From Hirsutella rhossiliensis (taxonomy: Eukaryota > Ascomycota > Sordariomycetes > Hypocreales > Ophiocordycipitaceae), in NCBI RefSeq assembly GCF_020360975.1, contig NW_025408668.1:3162001-3226000 (forward strand): a stretch of 64,000 bases of DNA. Reading direction: 5' to 3'. A program made the position numbers and the translations under genes. Below are positions 56,043 to 64,000 of this stretch, in pieces; positions within the stretch are counted from its first letter, which is position 1, and the number at the start of each line of letters is the position of its first letter. A model generated the notes under the pieces. That model saw nothing but the letters and a program-made list of their open reading frames with translations, was not told the DNA's origin and ran no database searches.

Positions 56043-56308
56043 GGTGTGGGGCAGGGGCGAGTGTGGGATTCGATCGACGGGAGGAGACGTAGGTCCGGGG
56101 CGTGTCGAGGATGAGGCCTTTTTTTTTTTACCCTCGTTGCGGATGGGCTCGAATCGGCTGTGATGATGCTCGTGCCGAAGTTTTGGGGGTGGAAGCAGCT
56201 TTGGTGGCCTCAGGCACAAGCTCGTAAATTGGCGAGCGCTGATTGGTTAATTTGTGCTCCCTGGATCAGGCGCTCGGTACGTCACTTTCAACCTCTTTGA
56301 ACCTCGCC

Positions 56309-56310
56309 TA
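56309..56310. repeat. TA target-site duplication, left side
   Basis: The dinucleotide TA directly precedes the left inverted repeat and matches the TA at 58164-58165. Tc1/mariner/pogo elements insert at and duplicate TA. Confidence 0.7.
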
Positions 56311-56356
56311 AGTCAGCTCACCCACTTGGGGGCACACCCACTTAAGGGCACGTCTC
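56311..56356 (+). repeat. Left 46-bp terminal inverted repeat of the pogo/Fot1-type element
   Basis: It begins AGTCAGCTCACCCACTT and is the exact reverse complement of 58118-58163. Fot1-like elements also start with AGTCA. Many CpA sites are present and unmutated. Confidence 0.92.
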
Positions 56357-56449
56357 CACAACACTAACGCGCCGACTAACTCGTACATCACAACCGCGAA
56401 TTCTCGTGCATCTTATACTTAATTATTATTAAAAAAACATTATTCGAAT

Positions 56450-58105
56450 CAGCAATATCTCAGCTTTCTAAATATACCGAAGATCAGCTTTAGAACGCTC
56501 TAGCTAATATTAAATTCGGCATAGGTTAAGTATAGGCTAGTCGGAAGTAGGGTATTCTAAGGACGATACTTTAGAAACGCCTTAAAGGTGCCTAACCGAA
56601 GAGAGAGGCATACGAATGCCATTAGAGGCTTAGCCGAGAGCAAGAGAAACACCTCCGAGATTAGGTTCTTGCCTAAGCCGCCCTTAGGCTCCCCCTAACG
56701 TATCTCTAGCTAAGGAAATTCGCCGGCCGTATTATTACGGCTATAGGCAACACCCGCCTACTTAGAAAACACTAGGTAGTAGGCTTTTTAGCCCGAAATC
56801 TAGAAGTTAGCACGATTAAAGGTAAAGCTCTCGATTCTGCTCGTATTAACGGCGCTTCTATAGCCCGGATTAAGGAGTAGTTCTAGTTACTTAAGCTCCC
56901 GGCTTTATAGGCTATTCCCCCGGAATTACGCTTTAATATAGACGAGATAGGTATCCTCGAAGGCCTCGGCTATAACGGCCTCGTGCTAAGGAGCTTAGAG
57001 AAGAAGGAGACGCTTAAGAAGCGGCTTAGGTCGCGTTATTAGACTATAATAGTAGAATACGTCTCTACTACTAGCTAGGCCTTAACTCCTCTTATAATCT
57101 TTAAAGGTTAGGACCTTTAATACTAATAGTTCCCTAAAGAACTCGACTTTCTAAAAGATTAGGACTTTATAGCCTCTTTAAAGGGCTAGACGAGCGACTC
57201 TATCGTAATTTAATAGCTTAAGTAGGTCTTTATCCTATAAATAAGAAGCTAGCTATAAGGCAACGTCCTCTTAATTATAGATAGCTATAGAAGCTATTAG
57301 ACTAACGATTTTATATACGAATACTTCCTATATAGTATATATCTCCTTTTCCTACCTCTATACGCCTCGCACGTCCTTTAACCTCTCGATATCTCGATTT
57401 TTTCGCTAATTAAAGCTACCTACCGACGTTAACTTTAAAAAATCGCTTCTCTCGACGATATAGCACTAATTAGTAAGGCACTTTTCCTTCGCTGCTATTA
57501 TTAGGCCCAGTAGGCCGGCCTAACCGAGAAAAATATTAAAGGGGGGTAGCGAGGGATAGGACTTTAGCTAGTTAATATAGTAAAGCTATTAATAAGCCGC
57601 TTTATCTTGCCCGCGCTATTAACGCCGTTACTACTAAAGAAGAAGAAGAATTTAAGCTTAATAGACAATAGCGATGCCCTTAAAACACCGAGACAATCGT
57701 AGGAAGTCCGTAGGCTTATTAGGGGGCTCGAAAATCGCGGTTAAGTTAACCGTACGATCCGTATGCTTTTTAGCAAAGTTAGCCGTAGCCTTAATCGTTA
57801 GAACACGCAGCTTATAACGGCATAGCTATGTATACAATAGCTTAAGCATTAATTATATCGTCTACGGCCTTAAAAGCAACGAAAAATCGCCTAAGATCTA
57901 AATTGCCGGTTTATACGGATTAAATAAGTTATTAAGACGAGGAAATAGCTTTAATGCGCCCTTAAGCCGTCTGCCGTCGTAATAGCTAATTAGAAGGCGG
58001 ATTTTAAAGCTCTATATAGAAGCTGGCAGCTAGAATAGTAGGAAAACACTATAATTAAGTATCGCGATATAAAAACGCGGCTTCAATTGCTATTAGAATA
58101 TGCTG
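56450..58105 (+). pseudogene. Pogo/Fot1-type DDE transposase, destroyed by point stop codons
   Basis: N-terminal helix-turn-helix remnants (SKYTEDQL, then later DSARINGASIARIK) precede the DDE core. The first catalytic Asp is at 56941 in FNIDEIGILEGLGYNGLV, the second at 57280 in LLIIDSYRSY (family MDGHGSH), and the third at 57388 in ASHVL-stop-PLDIS. All three Asp codons are in the same register, with 35 residues between the second and third (DD35D). Over this about 920-bp stretch I need no indel to follow the protein, only substitutions. The C-terminal boundary is approximate. Confidence 0.85.
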
Positions 58106-58117
58106 TCTTGGTTATGT

Positions 58118-58163
58118 GAGACGTGCCCTTAAGTGGGTGTGCCCCCAAGTGGGTGAGCTGACT
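58118..58163 (-). repeat. Right 46-bp terminal inverted repeat
   Basis: Ends ...GTGGGTGAGCTGACT, the exact reverse complement of 56311-56356, followed by the TA duplication at 58164-58165. Confidence 0.92.
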
Positions 58164-58347
58164 TACCTCGGCTGACTTCGAAATGGCTTCAATCTGCGCA
58201 GAGCATTCGGAAGTGCTCAATCGACTTGCATAACCAAACGCGACGCTTATTTCGACGAGGGTCATGTCCTCTCATGAATGGAATCTTGCACCGAGTCCGT
58301 GAGCGGTGTTGCTCTCTATTGTATTGTTATGCTTGAGTCGCCCCTCA

Positions 58348-61300
58348 TCAATGCATCCGTCGCAGCTCTTCAATCATGTTCCTCATGTCTTCGACGCTCG
58401 GCCCAAGTCCTTCACAGACAAGTTCCTGCTTCGCCTCGTCCAGATCCAAAAACCTCTCCACCATCTCCCCATCCACGAACCGGTACGGCCCGTCTCCTTC
58501 TCGTGCCTGGTTCCGAAACGCTCGCCACACGTCGAAATGGATGTTTCCTGGCGCGTAAATGTACTCTTGAAGCCTCGCCTGGAACGTCATGAGGAGATCT
58601 TGGTACTGTGGAGATATATCGCCAAAGAGGTATAGCGTTCCGTCGACCTGCGTGGAAAACCATCAGCACGAGCAAGGCAGGCTATGTCAGAGGAAACCGG
58701 GCTGCTCACCGATCCGAGGAATGCCTTGGGATATACTACGGCGTTCTCGGTGGACGCGACGTGTAGTCTCCGCATTCGGTTAATCTGCTCCCCGATGTTC
58801 ATCTCACTCGTCACTTCAAGCCGGCTCCGGTCCTGCTCTGTGGGTGCTTCCATGTTTCTCCTCAACACGACGATGTTTCCTTGTGCATCCGCCTCGAGCC
58901 ATCTGTTCTCGTCCAGGTGGCACACTGAAGTCGCCCAAGCGGGCTGATAGTGCCGCGCCCGCTCTTCAAGCTTGGCTCGGGCCCCGTCGAGCGGTGGGAT
59001 AAACTCGACCAAGGAAAGAGACTGCATCAGGTCAACGACGCCAATCATGTTTCCCGACACGTCCAGGTCGACTGGGAAAGATGCTAGCCGGTACGCCGCA
59101 ACCTTTTGCAACGAGCCAGACACGGTGGTGTCCTCGCTGTAGCTGTAGACGACGACCGTCTTGGACAGGCCGGCCACGATTCTTTCGCCAATGACGCCGA
59201 GGCAGCGGCATGCACCTTTCAAGTCGTGAGACACAATCTGGTACACCTGCCGGTCCTCCCCCACCCCGAGAACCAGTATACGGCCTCGAGTGTCTCCATC
59301 CTCCACCGCATCGTCGTCGGCGATGAAGCTCGTCCCCACGATGAATCGCTCCGCAAGAGCACCGCTGCTGTCCGGCAGTTCCGCCCGTATCACGCACTCC
59401 ACCATCTCCAGAGACGTAGAGGCATTCAGCACTAACGGCTTGCCCAGCTCCTGGAAGATGATTTCGTCGACCAGCTTGAACGCACTCGTGATTATCTCCT
59501 CGTTTTGTACCAGCTCCTTCTTGATGCAGCCGAGGCCAAAGGCCTTCAACCCGGGTGAGTAGGCGACTCGGCGCACCGTCTCTTGCACCGGCAGGGCCTT
59601 GACGTGGGTGAGACGCTCTTTGTCAATGTGACAGAGCCGCACATGTCCGTCCGTCGACAGCACTATCGAGTCTGGGAACGCTGCCGAGTCAAACGGTGCC
59701 ACATACGTTGCATCGTCTGCCGTAGTTGCCGAGTATATGATTCTCCCCTCTGCGCTGTAAATGAGACTGGCGTGCTCCGTCGTGGCAAAAACGTTGCACG
59801 TGCCGTCGTCTTGTGGGAGAACATGCAGCCTCGCCGGGCTGCTGCCCAGAATCACGCTTTTCCGACCAGATATGGCAAAGCCTTTGACAGACACGTTGAA
59901 AGTGACGACGTTGCCGTCCTCCATGGCAACCAAGAGGGTTGGTCCCGCCACACTGGGTGGATGAAGCTGGATGAGCACAATGTCCCGTGGCACGGACGCG
60001 CTGTCCTCGGTCTCCCGCAGCGACTCGCCGTGGATCGGCTTTAGCGAAGCAAGGTCGACGACCGAGATGGTGCCGGACGACCACCAACCGACCACACCGA
60101 AGTCTTGTGGCTCTCGAGCGGCATGTAGGCACGATATCTGATCCGACAGCCCCGTCGTTGGATCGAGCGCCGCCTCCTTAGTGGTTGCAGCCAAGTCGCC
60201 GAAAAGATTGAGCGACACCAGGGTCGAGCCGTCGACAGCTAGCAATGCCCACTTGGAGTTGGCCGATGCGGCAGTAATGGTCTTGCTCTGAGGGGCTTGC
60301 CAAGTGCTTACCGCAATGCCGGCCTCCGAGTCGAGCAGTGTCACCGATTGGGGCGTGATCTGAAGCACTTGACCGTTGGACAGGTCTGTCGCCAGAAGCG
60401 TCTCCCTATCCAGCTCCAAGCCCTGGAAGGCATAGACTTCTTCTATACCGCCATGTCGATCGAATCTCAAGACTCTCGTCTCGGCAATGAACGACAACAC
60501 GATAGTGTCCACCTCTTCGGCGCCGTACGACCGGAGGGTGAAAAGCCCCCGGGTCCCCTGGATCTCGTCGAGAATGCCCTGGTCGTCGAGGCCCACACCG
60601 CTGCGGATACTGCGCAAGCTCCCGTCGCGGTATGCGCCACAGCCAGCGACAATCCTCGCCTGACCTGACGAGAAGGCATTGCCGAGCTGGCTGTCACCCT
60701 CTCTGTTGCCCATGTCCATGATGGCGAAGTCGAGAATGGGCGCATTGTTGGACAAGGTTTTGACCAAAAACATGGTTTCAGACTCCACGTCAACGCGGAA
60801 GAGCTGAGAGTCACCATGGTGCGAGGCCAGAAAGAGAGTGTTGTTGCCCATGTACACGAGGCTAGAGGCTCGAGAGGTCAAGATGGGCGAGTCCTGGTAT
60901 TTCATGGGAGACACAGCCATGCCGGTCACGACTACGCCGGTTGATTCCACCGTTGTCTGGATTGTCAGTATGTCCATGCGTCCGTAGTCGTCGGCGAGAA
61001 AGTAGTGAATGCCATTGTAATCGGCATAGGCAACGTAGATTTTTGGTTCTTGAAGCGCCGAGGACACGCTCGAGTAGGTAAGACTGTCGAAGTAGGTCAG
61101 GAGCGTTTCGCCGACGACTAGAACCCCGCCCAGATGGGCACGGGTTCCCTCGTTGTTGCGCACGTGGTATCGCTTTTCTTCAACGATGGGTACGGGAATG
61201 AGCATGGACGCATAGGGATCGGGGATGACGTGGTCGAGCTCCCGTTCCTTGTGGGGATCAAACTTGGAGACGTCGTTCCCCCTGTCGTCCTTTGTGAGCC

Positions 61301-61951
61301 TGTAGACGGCGATTCGGGCCTCTTCATGGTCGAGCTGCGTCTTGTAGAGGAATGCGATCCTCGGGTGGCCAGTGCGGCTATGGAGAAAGGTGCTGGCCTT
61401 CATCCACAGCTCGGTGAGGCGGACCTGGTCGAGGGCGACGAGTTTTGTGGTGACGCCCTTGCGGGTAGGCAGCCGGAAGACGTTCAAGACTCCCTCCCAC
61501 AGGTGCATGGCCATGAACTTGCCCGTAGGGTCGACAAGACACTTGTTTTGGCTCTGGGAGTGGCGCATATACTGCTCGGCGGTGTCTTCTATCGTCTGCT
61601 CGACGGTATCGAGCTGGTTTGTCTCGGGGTTCCATGCCACGTTGAAGTACTGCAGTCGATCGGTGCCGATAAAGAGCAGGTCGATGTCGAGGTCTTTGGG
61701 CTGCAGGCGTTGGAGCATGGAGATGGTGCCGTAGATGAGCTTGGTGTGGAGGCAGGTGATGCCATCGTCGGTGAGACGCCATATCTCGAGTCGATTGGCC
61801 TTGCTGGCATGCCGCAGGTCAGCAAGCCGGGCGAGACGAGGGGGCGTGGCACTTACGCCAGCACGAGGTCCTCGTGATGGGGGGAGAGAAATCGGATGCG
61901 CAGCGCATGGCGGATGCTGGTGGGCTTGTGGACCGGGGCGACGTAGGCCAT
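58348..61951 (-). CDS. DDB1: DDB1 (UV-damaged DNA-binding protein 1, CUL4 adaptor)
   Basis: Three exons: 61951-61857, 61803-58710 and 58647-58348; 1,162 residues, close to human DDB1 (1,140). Introns are 53 and 62 bp with GT-AG borders. The N-terminus (MAYVAPVHKPTSIRHALRIRFLSPHHEDLVLA-KANRLEIW across the splice) opens the first of three beta-propellers. The C-terminus carries the CPSF-A region ending DGTLYLFGDISPQYQDLL, YRFVDGEMVERFLDL and GLGPSVEDMRNMIEELRRMH, the last being almost universal in DDB1 and setting it apart from the paralogues RSE1/SF3B3 and CFT1/CPSF160. DDB1 links substrate receptors to CUL4 ubiquitin ligases in the nucleus, for DNA repair and, in Neurospora, heterochromatin formation. 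It lies 3'-proximal to the RIP-damaged transposon, which is a positional coincidence only. Confidence 0.95.
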
Positions 61952-62761
61952 TGCGGGTCGCTAGGGGGTCGCTAGGTAGGACGAGGCGCTGTGACAGAGG
62001 GATGAAGCTCTCGAGGAGAGCTATGGGAACGCGTGCATCTCTCTGCGACGCAAGACGAGAGTCTCACCTGCAGTGCGAGCAGTCGGAGATAAGGGACGAA
62101 ATGGTGCACAAACGTCACCCAGGCAGGTAGGGGCGGTTAGCCACTAATTATGCCACTGGAGCGTTCGGCCGGCTGCAGCCCGGACCCCACTGTGGCTGAC
62201 ACACCAGACCCCGCAGTATCTTGGGGTTGTCCGCTCTGCAGGGGCAGGATCCCCTGACATGGCACGTGAGCAAGGAACTCGGGCCAAGGGGGGGAAACGG
62301 CATCGCCTACATCGTGATTCGTGAGCAGCATCTTTAATCAAACCTCTCTTAAGCTCTCGACGACCTTTGATCTGATGCAATCCCCATGCCGAAAAATACA
62401 GGTATACCGCACGGGTAGAGTTTGAGCCCACGCCACGTCCTGGTTTGTTTGTGTAACTGTAAAGTGTAAATTGTAAACGCCTCTTCAGTCTTCACCTTAT
62501 CTCTCTCCTCTCTAGCCTACGGAAATTCAACGTACGGAGCAGCGCAGAGAAGCGTCATCTAACGAAATGGAACTCATCCTCAGCTGTTTCATACGTGGTG
62601 CTGCCTCGCACCGACTCCTGCGACTTAGATTATAAACCGACGAGGACAGCCAAGCCAAGAAGGTCTGTTGACTTGAGTCCTGAGACTCCAGATTCCAGAA
62701 CCCCTTGGATAAGAGCACCTAGCACAAACAGGATAAGAAGAGAAAGGAACAGTGGCCAATG
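61952..62761. other. Intergenic region upstream of DDB1
   Basis: About 800 bp with the DDB1 promoter. Short frames only; the sequence near 62430-62520 is T/C-rich. Nothing else recognised. Confidence 0.45.
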
Positions 62762-62880
62762 TCAGGCGACGAGCTTTTCGCGCAGTGCATCGTTTAGGTC
62801 GGCTGTCGCTTCCTCCTCACTGGCACCATCATCCTCATTGACAGGCACATCGTCTCGCGGTGAGAAGCCATCATCCACCA
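62762..62880 (-). CDS. Possible C-terminal exon of an unresolved minus-strand gene
   Basis: The minus strand from about 62880 to the TGA at 62764-62762 reads DDGFSPRDDVPVNEDDG, ASEEEATADLNDAL and REKLVA, followed by the stop. The acidic, protein-like composition resembles a real C-terminus. An in-frame TAA lies just upstream, so it would need an upstream exon. A GTAAGC at about 62891 and a 178-codon minus frame at 62891-63427 offer partners, but I cannot build a convincing splice. Function unknown. Confidence 0.3.
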
Positions 62881-62890
62881 CGGCCGCCGC

Positions 62891-63660
62891 TTACAGAAGC
62901 TGCTGAGGGTGGCCGAGTACATTGCACTTCTTCTCCGACTCGGACCCGGGCATACTGGACAGGGATATCTTCATGGGCGCCCAGATGCTGCTCGTGGTCT
63001 GTCTAGTCGCCGCGTTCGGGGCCGTGATAGCCTCTCTCGGGGCCTCGCTGTAGGATCCGTGAGTGCTGGGCCTGGGCATTGTTGCCCCCGGCTGTCTAGT
63101 CGGCCTGCCTTGGCTGATGCGTGCTCCACCAACCGAGTGCGATCGAGGAAGAGGGTGCCCTGTCTGGAGAAGGATAGAGATATGCCGCGCCGGACGAGCA
63201 CCGAGCAAGCCGGGGGCCCCCAGGATCAAGGCCAACGGAACCTGGAACTCCAACAATCGATTGGGTGCGTGTGGGTAGACTTGTGGATGGCCTTTAAGAT
63301 GTCGCGAGTTTTTGGACGGGTCGTCAATATTCACAAGGCGTTGGCCGACTAAGGCGGCATCCAGGGGATAAGCAGAACCTGTGGCTGCGCGGCTCGCTGC
63401 AGTAACAATCTTTTCCTCGACCTGCATTGGCGTTATGCTATCCTTATATTCTTCGCAAGTATAAGAAAGCTAAAGCTGCTACTGGCATACCTGCCATGTC
63501 CTTTTAAACGCAAAGCCTGCAGATTTGCATGTAAAACATCAAATGGCCAACAAGGCTCGACACAAGACAGGCAGCAACGCAACCCCAATGAGCCATAAGT
63601 CTCCCAGACAGAGTTAGATGATGACACAAACCACATCTACCAAACGCTGAAGTTTTCCAC
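62891..63660. other. Unresolved region with competing frames
   Basis: A 178-codon minus frame (62891-63427) and a 147-codon plus frame overlap here. A short plus-strand stretch encodes a hydrophobic MLLVVCLVAAFGAVIASLGASL end at about 62980-63052. None matches a family I recognise, and no consistent exon chain is evident. Confidence 0.35.
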
Positions 63661-63673
63661 CGGAACCATTCGC

Positions 63674-64000
63674 TTGACCAAAATCTCAAAATTGTTCTCC
63701 GAATACAGCTCTCGCCTCAACAATGGCCACGGCTCTTATTCAACTTCATCTCTTGAAACGCTGCCATTGCACATTCTCGAGCTCATATGTAAGCGCTTGG
63801 CGCAATGTGAGTCAGCGAGGGCCAGCCTATTCTCATTTTCTTTGACCAGCAAGGGCTGCTCCTATGCGTCGAGGAGGCAGCGATTCGAGCGCCTCAACAT
63901 CTCGCTCGTGACCTAGGACAAACTCCGCGCCGAAGTGAACCGATAGAGCGAAATTCTCAGATCCGGCGGGTACGCGTGCTGCGTGCATCGTGTCAAGATC
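63674..64000 (+). pseudogene. F-box protein fragment with in-frame stops, cut by window end
   Basis: The frame has no ATG at its 5' end and reads LETLPLHILELICKRLAQCE, then SARASLFSFSLTSKGCSYASRR, a typical F-box motif start of the large fungal F-box/LRR-like families that recruit substrates to SCF ubiquitin ligases. It continues QRFERLNISLVT, a TAG at 63914-63916, DKLRAEVNR, a second TAG, then SEILRSGGYACCVHRVKI to the window end. The second TAG stands where family members have Trp (NRW-SEIL), a G-to-A change that RIP can make. The continuing homology past both stops shows a degenerate gene rather than a short protein. Confidence 0.7.

Larger units (their letters stand above)
56311..58163 (+). 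mobile_element. RIP-damaged pogo/Fot1-type DNA transposon, 1,853 bp
   Basis: Perfect 46-bp terminal inverted repeats and a TA duplication bound the element, and its length is close to that of Fot1 elements. Inside, a plus-strand transposase frame can be followed in one register from about 56467 to at least 57390. It is interrupted by many TAG and TAA codons where homologues carry CAG, CAA or TGG. The interior is strikingly rich in TpA and AT compared with its flanks. This is the signature of repeat-induced point mutation (C to T in CpA context). It cannot code for transposase. The closest type by TIR start, TA target and DD35D spacing is pogo/Fot1. Confidence 0.92.

Noticed and set aside
1..64000. 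CRISPR arrays, bacterial-type operons, rRNA or convincing tRNA genes
   Set aside because: No spaced direct repeats of CRISPR type and no rRNA-like sequence. Scanning by eye for A-box/B-box pairs gave no candidate that I could fold into a cloverleaf.

Overview
This window looks like nuclear DNA of a filamentous ascomycete, most likely a Sordariomycete of the order Hypocreales. The evidence is the short GT-AG introns (47 to 177 bp), gene families typical of these fungi (LYC1-like acetyltransferase, YVC1, NAF1, Zn2Cys6 regulator, GPI-anchored wall protein), a pogo/Fot1 transposon with damage that looks like RIP, and a LINE with Tad-like architecture (RT, then RNase H, then a Cys-rich tail). The order-level call is an inference from protein resemblance, not from a search. 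I placed exon boundaries by hand from splice consensus, reading-frame continuity and remembered family patterns. All spliced models below sum to a multiple of three.

The left half (1 to about 31 kb) is sparse and accessory in character. It holds a Gly/Asn/His-rich secreted protein cut by the window edge, a 5'-truncated dead LINE with a 15-bp target-site duplication, and a GPI-anchored wall protein with octapeptide repeats. It continues with a secreted metallophosphoesterase, a broken mitochondrial phosphate-carrier copy, a secreted Cys-rich protein, an orphan protein, an amidase, the YVC1-type vacuolar cation channel and a secreted polysaccharide lyase. Several gaps of 1.5 to 4.5 kb hold no gene I can support.

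The right half (about 31.8 to 62 kb) is mostly dense housekeeping: ALG9 and NAF1 (divergent), an M28 aminopeptidase, an orphan polytopic membrane protein and the GINS subunit PSF2. After a small accessory patch (Zn2Cys6 regulator with an apparent 4-nt micro-exon, frameshifted alpha/beta hydrolase, LYC1-like acetyltransferase) come prolyl-tRNA synthetase and CCT1 (divergent), the Rieske iron-sulfur protein and DDB1. Between the Rieske gene and DDB1 sits a 1,853-bp pogo/Fot1-type element. Its 46-bp terminal inverted repeats are perfect, while its transposase frame is full of point stop codons. The window ends in a broken F-box gene.

The genes do not form one pathway. The functional links are local: divergent housekeeping pairs sharing promoters, and a set of secreted proteins on the left. 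The observations most worth checking are the 4-nt micro-exon, the intact TIRs around a RIP-damaged interior 269 bp upstream of the Rieske start codon, and the clean LINE insertion structure.
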